Shown piece after piece: positions 39,164 to 50,126 of a stretch of DNA of 64,000 nt. The DNA is taken from the NCBI RefSeq assembly GCF_029962835.1, contig NC_080586.1, forward strand, positions 66,224,001-66,288,000, given 5' to 3'. A program made the translations under genes and the position numbers. Every line of letters starts with the position of its first letter. Within the stretch, counting starts at the first letter, position 1. The notes beneath the pieces were generated by a model. The model did no database searches. It was not told the origin of the DNA and saw only the letters and a program-made list of their open reading frames with translations. Origin of the DNA: Magnolia sinica (taxonomy: Eukaryota; Streptophyta; Magnoliopsida; Magnoliales; Magnoliaceae).

Positions 39164-42100
39164 TGTAACGTCCCGACTTTTAAGGACCCGAGTATATGAC
39201 CCATGTCCCAAAAATCCGAGTGTTAACCTTAAACGATGGTCAAATTTGAGTGTATATTTTTTTCTTTCATCAGAGTAAGCAAATGAGCATAATGTAGACA
39301 AATTGACATAAAGGAAAATTTCATTATCATTCAAATATACAAGAAGCTACCCATAATGACTTATACAAACCAATGTCTCTGAATTTAACAAGTACAAGAT
39401 TTACAAGAATTTAATACATGAAGAATAGCAGAAAGCATATAAATATAAGCTGCAAGCTCACGCAGCCGCTCCAGGAAAATACAGTCATGCATCCCTGCGA
39501 TCATACCCTGCTCCTCATCAAGTCTGAACATACATATTACTAAAGCCACATGTACTACCTGTACGGTTGTATATTTGATGGATGAGTAGCCAACTCAATG
39601 TGAATTCTCCTCAAGATTACATACCACCGCATTAGGTAAGCATAGTTATAAAATAAAGCATATAAAACAATAAATGATGCAAGTCTTATTAGATGCATGG
39701 ATGCGTGGATACAATCATTGCCCCGGGGATGCTGAACCGTGCGAACAGTGGGCCGTCACCCATGCAATCATCGAACCTAGGAAACATCATTCAGTCAGAA
39801 TCATCGAACCTGGGAAACATCATCCAGTCGAAATAATACGTGCCATGTATGCATGATTAGCCAAGTCATTATTAGTCCATTTACAACCAGCCAATTTAGG
39901 TAAGCTCAAAGGTCACTACGGGGAGCACATGGCTCAGCGTAGGCCGACGGCTCGAGCATAGTGTCCCATTATCACCATCCCCGACCCATGAGATTACCAC
40001 CTTAGGATATTTAATGGTACCCCATCGACTAGTGGTCAATCATATTACAATATATGGGGCTTACCATCGCATGGTTGCACTATATAAACTATCGAACCCA
40101 TCTAGGGCAAATACTAAAACAAAACCACGTAGGGCGAGTATCAAAATATACCACATAGGGCCGATATCAAAACCATACGATAAAGACCATCCTTAAAAAC
40201 CATTGGGCACAACAACCCTGGATGGTAGGCCCACATCAATGATCCATCTAGAGCACTACTCAATAACAACCAAGTCGAAGGTTCATTACGATCATAACTA
40301 GTCAAGTTACATCCCAAGAATGGGTGTACATTCATATGTGGAAATTTCCCACTAATGTACCAGTTTAATTTCTATAAGCAATCCACAAAAAAAATCCACA
40401 AGCATGAACAATTATACAGGATAATCATAAAGCATGTAATACAACAATTCAATTTCTACCAGTTAACACATGTGATTATAAAGGGAGATATCAATTATGA
40501 ATTTAAATAAAAACTATAACTTAAGCTAATGAGAAGATGGAAAGCTCAAGGGGAAGAATCATCACCTTATACTTTGAATCGCCTTCTAGTGTCGTTAAGT
40601 AATTGCACCCTTAAAATCGTATCCTATCACAAATCATGAACTTGTACAATTAGATCCAAGTTCTACGTACTACCTAGGTTTAAGAACATGGCCTAGGGTT
40701 TTAAATTTACTTATCTTAGGGTTTTGATGTAAAATTAGGATTTTCATCCTAGAGTTTAGTTCTAGGCTTATATTTCTGGGATTTGAACCCTAATTAATGT
40801 AAAATTTATTTACCATGCTAACCTAGTAACTATAAGCTAATTATTAATATTAACGACAGTATTAATATTAGCTAACATGCTACTAAAAATCATTATGATG
40901 ATAATTAACATTATAATCCACTATTTATAATAATATTTAAGAGTGACAAAATAAAACACTAGTATTTAGTAATGATATTATTTTATTTTATTTAATTCTT
41001 GTCTACCATAACTAATATTAGTATAGATCATTTACTAATGGCTATTCTTTTCTAATAATAACAATTCTAATGAGGATAGAGATGGTAACAATGTTAATTG
41101 ATGTATGCAAACATTAACAATGGATTTGACATTAACTCCATCATGATAATAATAGTCAGTATGATGGTAATAAATAGCGTGATCTATTACTAATATCTAA
41201 TAATTAACACCAGTATAAATAACGTGTTAATGGCTAATCATAATAAATCAAATACTTTGGGGAGCGAAGATGACTTACATAGGTTAACTCGAAAGCGAGT
41301 CGGGCCTCCAATCCCGATCTATTTCCAGTAGCCCCGTCATGGCCACCACTTTACTCACGCAAGTTCACCGCCAACTGGACTTGGCCAAGGCTCGGCCCAA
41401 CACATCAGCCCATGCCCATGACTCGAGCGAGTCGAGTCGAGTCAACTCAGTAGCACCCCAACACCTTTTGCCTCTATCTTCTTCCTTTCTTTTCTTTGTT
41501 TCCTTCCTTTCCCTACCCTATTCTTATAATCAGATAGGTTTTGGATCCTCCCAAATGCATGACTCAAACCAAGTCAGCTAGACTCAGTGCGACTTGAATG
41601 CACAGCAGCCCCAACTCTCCCCCTCTTCACTTTCTTCCTCTACCTTCTCCTCCTTCTCTCTGCTCTTCTTCTCTCCCTGGCCTTTCACAGGGTCTGGAGT
41701 GGATAGAACTTGCACCCAACTCGAACTGACCCCGGCTCATGCCTCAACGGGTCGAGTTCGCTCGGCTAGGCAGCAAGTGCAATGGTTACACTTGCTCCCT
41801 CTCCCTTTCACTCTTTGTCCCCCCATCTACCTAGATATTTCCTCCCTATTTCTATCAATGACCTAATAGCGGGTTGAACAGACCCGACACAGTAGACTCG
41901 GTCTGATCTCAAACTCGAACTGGGCTCGGTTCAAGCTGGTTCGAGGTGGTGCGGTGCAACGACCGCACCTCTCCATCTTCTTCTTTCTCCCTTCTTTCTC
42001 TCTCCCACCATTTCTCTTTTCTACAGGGTCTGGATGAGGCCAAACAAGGGCTGAAACGTTGGCGCTCGGACTGCTTCTCGGTGGAGAAGAAGACGGCCAT

Positions 42101-43594
42101 TAATGGCGTCTTCGTCACCACTGCTCCTTCCTTCAATCCACCCCTTTAGGAAGGTTTGTATAGTCCTTAGGAAGCTTATAGGTAAGGGTTTTTGAAGCTC
42201 GAGAGAGATTTGAGCGGTGGGTTTAAGTTTTGAAAGGAACAGTCGTTGCTTGAGTGCGGCTAGAAAATGGAGGAGAATGCCCTAACGCCCGATCCTCTCC
42301 ATTTTATCCATTTGCCCTAACATCTCAAATCGTCAGATAGGCATCAAACGGTCGAGATTCTGTCAGTCTGAACTCGTCTCCAAAACAATGGGTAGGAATT
42401 GAAAACCGTCCCTGGTTTCAAGTGGAACGCCCTAAGCAAATGGATGGCCGATATATCGTCTACTTGGACGATCCAGATCAAGCAAGACGCCCTTCACGTG
42501 GATCGCCAACCTGTCACACGAGACAGGTTTCCTCTTTTGGAAATAACGTGTTTGTGGGACTAATTTGCGCCAGAGATTTTGTTCACACACGTGCATTCCA
42601 ACACGTGAGACAAGCTAGGTTTTGGTGAGGCACAAGCCCTAAACATGATGGACGGTTCAGATCGTCCAGAGCGATGATCATGGTGGGCCATGGTCGGACG
42701 GAAATGGACACTGTCCGTTGCCTGTCTCAAACAAAGAGAGAGAGAGAGAGAGAACCTCTCTTCTTAAGGAAACTTTCGGTCAAAGGAGCTCTGACCGCTC
42801 CTGGTAGTTCGGTGCATGCCCTGCACATTGGCTGAGGTGCACATGCACCTCAATGTGCGGTCCATCGCGACGTTTATGAGAGATCCACTCCATCCAGGGT
42901 CCTCTGTGGGCCCATTTGGGCCATCTAACCGGAGCTGAGGTTAAAGCAAGCTTAGGTGGGCCATACGAACTAGTTTCTAGTCCTAATGGTGGATTTCCAC
43001 TGATCTACTGGTCGGATCATTCCAAAATTGAACGTCAACGGTTAAAAGAGTTTAAGGGTCCATTTAAGGCTTTCATCATGCATTGTTAACTAATACCAAT
43101 GTTAATATGGATTTTCTTGTAATTAAAATAATTAAAAACTCATACATATATATACTTATAAATATAATTTCTAATATTAACATGCTACTATTTGCATGCT
43201 ATTAATCACGTATTTATTAATATATAATTCCCAATATACAATATCCTATTACACATGTATGGATTGAAAATTATACAATATCTCTTTTAAAATCTCATTG
43301 TTACATAATATACCATCCTATGAAAATATCTCATAGTTTTTGTATAAAATATTTAATACTATGTTGATATTTATAACTCAATTATACTCCATAAAATTAT
43401 TATCCATCATCCTTAGTGAATATAATATTATTTTCATAATACTTTATGTACATTAAATATATAGGTGCAGACTGTTTTTCAACGGTCAAATTTAAACTAG
43501 GATGAACGTAAGTGTTTACTTAGGCCTGGCTTGTATTTATGTTAAGCTTGGTTATACGGTAACACCCGAGTACTGGAAAGTATGGGGTGTTACA
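39164..43594. mobile_element. Solo-LTR-like insertion 2 (4.4 kb) inside pol
   Basis: Begins TGTAACGTCCC and ends GGGGTGTTACA. A perfect 5-bp target duplication GAATC lies at 39159-39163 and 43595-43599. The flanking retrotransposon frame continues without shift once one GAATC copy is counted. No retroviral-type coding lies inside. The 4.4-kb length is large for one LTR; the AT-rich parts at about 40700-41270 and 43080-43470 or a family-D MITE-like block near 42850-42960 may be later additions. Related to insertion 1. Confidence 0.8.
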
Positions 43595-43599
43595 GAATC

Positions 43600-45060
43600 T
43601 CCCCAATGGAAGATCTCCGGACTATCTCGCTCGATGATGCCGACCCGAGCAGAACGGTTCAGCTCGGATCATCATTGATCACCGATCAGCGAGTGCAGAT
43701 GCTGGAGTTCCTACGACAGCATAAAGACGTTTTCGCATGGTCCCATCAGGACATGCCGAGCATCGCCTTTAAGGTGATGGTCCATAGGCTGAATGTGGAC
43801 CCGGAGTATAATCCAGTGAAGTAGAAGAGAAGGGTTTTCGAGCCCGAGATGTATGCAGCGATCGTCGAGGAGGTTGATAAACTACTTGAGGCAGGTTTCA
43901 TTGAAGAAATCCACTACCTAAACTGGATCGCCAATGTTGTGCTCGTCAAAAAGGCTAATGGAAAATTGCGTGTCTGCGTAGACTACTCTGACCTGAATAA
44001 AGCCTGTCCCAAGGACAACTTTTCCCTCCCCAGGATCGACCAACTGGTTGACAGTACAGCCGAGCACGAATTCCTCACGTGTATGGATGCATACTCCAAT
44101 TACAATCAAATAGTAATGTATTCCTCGGACAAGCAGAAGAAAATATTTGTCACGGATAAAGGGCTCTATAACTACCGAGTTATGCCCTTTAGCCTGAAAA
44201 ATGCAGGAGCAACCTATCAGCGACTAGTGAACAAGATGTTCACTCGTCAGATTGGCCAGACCATAGAAGTCTATGTCAACAACATGCTAGTGAAGAGCGT
44301 TAAAGTGGCCGACCATATATCAAACCTTATCGAGACCTTCTCCATCCTACAGAAATATCAGATGAGGCTGAACCCAACCAAGTACGCATTGGGTGTGGGC
44401 TCGGGTAAATTTCTCAGCTTTCAGGTCAGCCAGAGGGGGATCGAGGCGAATCCAGACAAGATCAAAGCTCTCCTGAATATGAGCTCTCCTCGGACCTTGA
44501 AAGAAATCCAGTGCCTCATTGGGAGAGTGGTCGCCCTCAGCCAGTTCATCTCCAGGGCAACCGACAAGTGCCTCCCATTCTTTCAGTAATTGAAGGGTAA
44601 TAAGAAGACAGAATGGACCTTGGACTGTGAACAGGCGTTCCAATAGCTGAAACAATATCTAGGCTCGCCTCCAGTGTTGTCTAAGCCGGAGAAAGGGGAG
44701 CCGCTCTTCCTCTACTTGGCGGGCTCAGCTTTAGCCATGAGCTCAACCCTTATCAGAGAATCCGAGGGGAAGTAGCATCCTATGTACTACATTAGTAGAG
44801 TAATGGTCCCAACAAAAACAAGGTATTCGAGCCTAGAGAAGCTTGCCCTGGCATTGGTAGTATCTGCCTGATGACTTCGCCCATATTTTCAAGCACACTC
44901 TATATTCATCCTCACCGACCAACCCCTTTTCCAGGTGCTCTAGAAACCCGAAGTGTCTAGGCACCTGACCAAGTGGGCAGTCGAGCTCGGAGAGTTTGAC
45001 ATCGAATATCGGCCGAGAACTGCCATCAAGGGGTCGTGGCCGATTTTATAGCAGAGTTCA
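43600..45060 (+). pseudogene. Reverse transcriptase and RNase H of the Tat-type element, inactive
   Basis: The connection region (to about 43823) is followed by a TAG stop, then RT from 43849: LVKKANGKLRVCVDYSDLNK and FSLPRIDQLVDSTAEHEFLT are typical RT motifs. The catalytic YVDD is YVNN at 44272-44283, which removes both metal-binding Asp residues. RNase H follows (LDCEQAF at about 44620 to ILTDQPLFQVL at about 44930) with several stops. The family function is copying the element RNA to DNA; this copy cannot do so. Confidence 0.88.
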
Positions 45061-45179
45061 CCGCTTAGAATAGCGAAACAAGAACATCTGACCTAGATGC
45101 ACCTGCCAATATAACAAAGAACCTCATGATCCTCTAGGCCAGTTCGTCTGCTAAGGACGCCAAAGCGGAGACAGTGACA

Positions 45180-45962
45180 ATGGACAAGTGAACCCTGTTC
45201 GTAGACGGGTCATCGAACTCGAAATGAGGAGGAGCATGAATTATCCTCATAGCACCTGACTCAATGACTATCCAGTATGCTATAAGGCTTGGCTTCTAGG
45301 CCTCGAATAATGAAGTAGAATACGAGGCTCTATTGGCCGGATTCAGGTTGGCGATTACCTTGGGAGTCCAAGCTCTCAACATTCGGTGCAATTCCCAACT
45401 CGTCGTGAATCAAATATCACCAGAATATGAGGCTAAGGAAGCCAGAATGATAGCCTATCTCGGCCAGGCTCGGAAACTCATGAGTAAGTTCCAAGAGTGT
45501 AACATCAACCAGATACCAAGGGTCGAGAACTCTTGGGTCGACGCTCTGGCGAGGTTGGAAAGGAGTATTCCGAGGATTATCCTGGTGAAATTCCTCAACG
45601 CATCGAGCATTGATTGTCTCGACCACAGGATCGTTCACCTAGTGCAAATGACGATGAGTCGGATGGATCCAATAGTTGAATACCTCAAGGATGGCAAAGT
45701 TCCCAAGGATAAACTGGAGGCTCAGCGCCTGAGGATAAGGGCGGCACAGTATATAATCATAGGAGATACTCTATACAAGAAAAGCTTCTCCCTACCATAC
45801 TTAAGGTGTCTGCGACCAGATGAGGTAGAGTACGTGATCCAAGAAACTTACGAAGGAATCTGCAGAAATCACTTTGCCGGCCGAGCTCTGGCACAGAAAA
45901 TTATCCGTCAAGGATACTTTTGGCCAACGATTCAAGAGGACTCTAGACGCTTTGCTCAGAAA
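45180..45962 (+). pseudogene. Second (archaeal-type) RNase H and integrase zinc region
   Basis: LFVDGSSNS at about 45200 marks the additional RNase H typical of the Tat clade; an open frame from 45333 carries NEVEYEALLAGFRLAITLGV-like sequence and NSWVDALARL. The frame then passes into the integrase N-terminal region, with CRNHFAGRALAQKIIRQGYF at about 45860-45920. Stops at about 45190-45300 and 45963 break it. Confidence 0.82.
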
Positions 45963-46903
45963 TAAGACAAATGCTAGAGGTTTGCAGTCTTTCCTAAACA
46001 ACCGGCAGAGGAGCTAACCCCCATGATCGGGCCATGACCGTTCACCCAATGGGGGATTGACATCATCAGACCTCTATCCCAGGGCAAGGGGTAGACTAAG
46101 TATGCAATTATAGCACTTGATTACTTCACCAAGTGGGTTGAAGCCGAGCATGTCGCCAGAATCACCGAGCAGAAAGTAACAGACTTCGTCTGGAAGAATA
46201 TCGTTTGTCAGTTCGGCATTCCGTACACCATTGTGTCAGACAATAGAAAACAGTTCGACAACGACAGATTCAGGGGTATGTGTTAGAGGCTCGGCATCAG
46301 GAATTCCTATTCATCACCTCGATATCCTCAATCCAACGGCTAAGTGGAAGCAGTGAAGAAAATAATAAAGAGTTACCTCAAGACCAAGCTGAAAAAAGCA
46401 AAGGGTGCCTGGGCCAAGGAGCTCTCGTTCATGTTGTGGACGTACAGAACTACAACCCGGTCAGCAACAGGAGAAACCCTGTTCTCCCTCTCTTATGGCA
46501 CCGAGGCTGTTGTCCCTGTTGAGATAGGACTCCCCACTACTCGAGTGCGATCCTATCAAGACAGCGAAAACGTCGAGCAGATGACGACGAGCCTCGATTT
46601 ACTCAAGGAATTGAGTAACATAGCTGAGCTATGAATTGCGGCTTGGCAGTAACAGGTCGCTCGTTTCTACAACTCCAAGGTCAAGACGAGGCGGTTCCAA
46701 TGAGGAGACCTCGTCCTTCGTCGTGTGTTCCAAAACACCGCAGAGCCTGGAGTAGGGTCCCTGGGATCGAATTGGGAGGTACCCTATCGAGTAGTCAGCT
46801 CGGCCAAGCCCGGCTCCTACCGTCTCAAGGACTTGGAAGGGCGTCTATTACAGCACCCATGGAATGCCAAGCACTTAAAGATCTACTATTCCTAAGGGAA
46901 TGA
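45963..46903 (+). pseudogene. Integrase core and C-terminus of the Tat-type element
   Basis: Core fragments visible: WGIDII at about 46050, ALDYFTKWVEAEHVARITEQ at about 46110-46175, FGIPYTIVSDN at about 46210-46245, then KKIIKSYLKTKLKKAKGAWA and WTYRTTTRSATGETLFSLSY. The Asp-Asp-Glu catalytic set can be traced but is divided by stops. The C-terminus contains GDLVLRRVF and ends near 46900. No chromodomain is seen, in keeping with the Tat clade. Confidence 0.85.
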
Positions 46904-47190
46904 ATGTAAAGGTTGGCACTACTTGTGATGAATCTACACTTGGAATAAAGATGCATTTTTTCTACACGGAATCGCCCAATTGTGTTTTACGCGTTCCAAC
47001 TCGTCCTACATGGGACTTCCTATGCGAGAAAAAAGGTTCTGCGGATGAGCCAACCACTTAAAGAAGTGACCGACTCACCATTCGAAGAGCATGCTACGAA
47101 GGACCATCTCTCAAGTGCATAAATGGAACCCTTCGACGATCTGATCCTTAAAGAAGAGGTCGACTCGTCATTCAACAAGCATCACAAGCA
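46904..47190. other. Spacer between integrase and antisense ORF
   Basis: No coding content recognised. It contains two similar blocks, AACCACTTAAAGAAGTGACCGACTCACCATTC and ATCCTTAAAGAAGAGGTCGACTCGTCATTC. It belongs to the long 3' region of the Tat-type element. Confidence 0.5.
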
Positions 47191-47194
47191 TATT

Positions 47195-47962
47195 CTACAT
47201 AATCGACATAAACACAGTGCAATCCACAACAAATATATCAACCAAAATATATAAGTATATTAACCAAAATGGCACCGAAGTGCTACAATATCCAATTACA
47301 AATTTTTTTTGAAAAAAAATAAAAATGATAAACAAGATAAAGCATGTATCGGTTGGCGTGGGGAGGAGGAAGATCAGCACTGGGGGGTTGGTCAACAGGA
47401 GAAGCGTCTTTGACTTGCCCTCTTCAGGATCCTCGTTAGCTAGAGCTTCGAGGTTGAGGTCGGGATAGAGGTCTCTGACATCATCGAGACAGGCGTTGTA
47501 GCCGCAGTGGTAGACCTTCTCGGCCTCAACAGTTCTCTCCGCCGAGGACTTAAACTCTTCGACAGCAGCGACAACAATCGAGGTGATCGAGGCGTCGAAC
47601 TCGGTCCGCTGAGTAGCCAACGCCTTCTCAACTGCTGCCTCCGCCTCGACAGCAGCATCGAGCTTGGCCTGCCCCTGCTCAGCCGCCAGTCATGCATTGT
47701 CATCCTCAACCGAGCCGAGGTAGGCTTTCATCCTCATCAGCTCGGAGTCGATCGAATCTAAACAGGACCGGAGCCCGTTGATCTCCCCCTAGAACGACAG
47801 TTCCTTCACCTAGCCCTCAACCAACAAATCCTTCAACTCCTCCCTCTCCTCGGCCGCCATCTTGAGAAGTGCCTCCATCTCGGCCTTCTCCTTTTGAAGG
47901 GCCTCGTTCTCCTCTCGAAGAACCGCAATCTCCGCCTCCTTGCCCAGCTCCTACAGCCTCTG
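47195..47962 (-). pseudogene. Antisense coiled-coil extra ORF of the Tat-type element
   Basis: On the - strand one frame runs from about 47962 to 47195. It encodes a heptad-rich helix (EAEIAVLREENEALQKEKAE, then MEALLKMAAEEREELKDLL) followed by LDSIDSELMRMKAYLGSVED and ATQRTEFDASITSIVVAAVE, then YNACLDDVRDLYPDLNLEAL. It has about four stops (TAG at about 47950, 47810 and 47790; TGA at about 47690). Plant Tat-clade elements are known to carry extra ORFs between pol and the 3' LTR, some in antisense; this one fits that position. Its function in the family is not established. A 28-bp tandem duplication lies at 47952-48008. Confidence 0.65.
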
Positions 47963-48060
47963 CCAAGGCAACAAAAACATGCAGCCTCTGCCAAGGCAAC
48001 AAAAACATGGGCACTGCCTGAATAATGGACAAAGTGAGAAACAGTTCGGAATAAGAGGAG

Positions 48061-48488
48061 AACAGATCATGTGAGGAAAAAGGGTTTACCTTATAACAGA
48101 CCGCAGCTGGATAAATAACAGATAAATCAAGTTGGGCCCCACAGCGTCCAACACATCAACACACGTGTCTAAGATCTGATCTGTCCATTGGGTGGGCCCA
48201 ACGATACACTTTCAGTGGAACCAATGTTAGGCTGCTCTGCTCATGTAGTGGGCCTCAACCATGAACCGAATCTGGACCGTGATCAGTTCCTTTCAACCAT
48301 CAACTTGTTGTATCCACATCTAATCTGTTTGATGTTGGGCATGAGACAATAAACAGGTATTAAGCGCCTGATAAACGGCTTAGATCGCAGAAGCGTGTAC
48401 CATGTTGACAGACGGCAGAAAAGTGCGCCGCAGCCGACGGAAGCGGATTGCGTCCTGCCTCCGCCTGGACGGACTCGGTCCAGGTTGA
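48061..48488. other. Intergenic, no gene seen
   Basis: MITE-like words (GTTGGGCCCCACAGCGTCC, TGGGTGGGCCCAACG) and otherwise unique sequence between the retrotransposon and the kinesin upstream MITEs. Confidence 0.5.
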
Positions 48489-48489
48489 G

Positions 48490-48912
48490 GTTCTGTGGAG
48501 CCCACCTTGACCTATGTGATTTTATCCACGCCGTTCATCCATTTTTTTTCAGATCATTTTACATTAATATCTTAAAAATTAGACAGATCCAAGGTTAAAG
48601 TGGACCACAAAGTAGGAATTTAACGCTCACCATTAAAAACTTCTTAGTAGCCTCATAAGTTTTGGATCAAGCTGATATTTCTATTTTCCCTTCATCTATG
48701 TCTATATGACCTTATGAACAGGTTGGATGGAAAATAAATATCACTGTAGGCCCTAGGAAGGTATCAATGCTGGATGTCATTATAAGCATTTCCTCCATTG
48801 GTGTTATCTATTTGAGCCTTGGATCTTCCTAATTTTTGGGCCCACTCAATAAAATGATATGAAAAAACGGATGGACGGAGTGGATAAAATCCATACATCA
48901 CGTTGGACCCGA
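48490..48912. mobile_element. Family-A MITE, full-length
   Basis: Left end GTGGAGCCCACCTTGACCTA and right end (TCCATACATCACGTTGGACCC) are inverted. The centre reads CCTTATGAACAGGTTGGATGG, the empty-site equivalent of the CACTA target at 464-466. Confidence 0.82.
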
Positions 48913-49027
48913 CGGAGCCCCCGCCCTGCACTGAGACTGTCCAGCGGTGGCAGACGAAACCCGTTACGATGCCGACTGAACGATTGGCCCAAATTCAAAG
49001 GGGAGTGGATCAGGTACGGTCCTTACT

Positions 49028-49452
49028 GTGGGGCCCACCTTGATGTTTTTATTATATATCTACGCCGTCCATCCGTTTTTCCAGATCATCTCAGGGTGTG
49101 AGCCCAAAATTGAAGTAGATCAAATTCTCAGGTGGACCATACTATTGGAAAAAGTGGTGATTAACCGTTAATGGGCCACAGAAGTTTTGGATCAAGGTGA
49201 TATTTATTTATTTTTCTTCATCCAGATTTATTTGACCTTATCAACAAGTTGGATGGAAAATAAATATTATTGAAACATTATGGTGGGCTCCAGGAAGTTT
49301 TTAATGGTAGGGCGTTCAATCAATACTGTTTACTATGGTATGGCCCACCTAAGAATTTGATCTTCTTAATTTTTGGTCTCATGCCCTCAAATGATCTATA
49401 AAAACGAATGGACGGCGTGGATATAAGATACATAATCAAGGTGGGCCCCACG
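49028..49452. mobile_element. Family-A MITE, full-length, upstream of the kinesin gene
   Basis: Left end GTGGGGCCCACCTTGATG and right end (AATCAAGGTGGGCCCCAC) are a near-perfect inverted pair, and the two halves fold along their length. The centre reads GACCTTATCAACAAGTTGG. It ends about 400 bp before the kinesin ATG. Confidence 0.85.
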
Positions 49453-49586
49453 GTAAGAACGGCAACTAATCCGCTCCCAATTCAAAGGAGGGGTGGTTTG
49501 GCTATTCTGTGCAACGTTAGAGATAGTTTCCGGTCATTCAAAAGTAATAGCCAGTGTCCTAAATTAAGAAACCAGGCTCCAAACGA

Positions 49587-49673
49587 GAGCCGTTAGATCT
49601 TATTGCAATCCAACGGCTCAAATCCATTTACAATTCAAATTTCAAACGACCCCGCACCTATATGACCGTTAGA
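49587..49673 (+). promoter_or_regulatory. Three MSA-type (G2/M) motifs upstream of the kinesin
   Basis: The mitosis-specific activator consensus is YCYAACGGYYA. TGACCGTTAGA at 49663-49673 is a perfect reverse-strand match. GAGCCGTTAGA at 49587-49597 and TCCAACGGCTC at 49609-49619 match 10 of 11. All lie 178-264 bp before the ATG. In plants these sites bind three-repeat MYB factors and drive G2/M genes, including many kinesins. The motif matches are seen; the regulation is inferred. Confidence 0.6.
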
Positions 49674-49850
49674 GAAAGACTGAAAATCACTTTCACAATA
49701 CTTTCACAATCTCTCTCTCTCTCTCTCAGCGTTTTCTCTGCAATTCATTTCTCTTTCTCCAAGCTCTTCAATTCCTCCTCTCTTTCATCATCATCATCAA
49801 GCTCTGATTCTGCAAGCAGAAGAAGAAGAAGAAGAAGAAGAAGAGCTGCA

Positions 49851-50042
49851 ATGGCCCTCTCTCTTCCTCAGATTCAACAAGAAGAAACAATGCCATATCA
49901 AGGTACAGAAAACCCCCAAAACCCTACCAATCTCTTCTTCTCTCTTCCTCCTCTTTTCATGGTTATATATATTTTTCTCTCTGTCAGATCAAACCCCTGA
50001 AACCCACTCAGATAATTCTGATATTGTTTCAGATCTAGGTAC

Positions 50043-50126
<84 letters not shown>

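Larger units (their letters stand above)
33005..48060 (+). mobile_element. Decayed Tat-clade Ty3/gypsy LTR retrotransposon (nested insertions inside)
   Basis: Order seen on the + strand: 5' LTR end at about 33696 (TGCATCAACA), then TGGTGCTGTCCGTGGG at the primer-binding position, degenerate gag, protease, reverse transcriptase, RNase H, a second (archaeal-type) RNase H with LFVDGSSNS, integrase, and an antisense coiled-coil ORF. The dual RNase H and the pre-gag motif point to the Tat clade. Two younger insertions (35411-38599, 39164-43594) split the coding region; across the second the frame is exactly preserved on either side. Many in-frame stops show it is inactive. The 5' LTR start is not resolved (about 32830-33010), and I find no 3' LTR, so the right end is truncated. 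The 48060 limit is approximate. Confidence 0.85.

Noticed and set aside
41339-42149. Several ORFs of 67-90 codons on the + strand
   Set aside because: They lie inside the 4.4-kb solo-LTR-like insertion, are Ser/Pro/Leu-rich from CT-rich DNA, and overlap each other in different frames without domains.
47440-48032. Other overlapping ORFs on both strands beside the antisense coiled-coil frame
   Set aside because: They are Ser/Arg- or Gly-rich shadow frames of the heptad-coding sequence. Only the one - strand frame reads as a coherent coiled coil.
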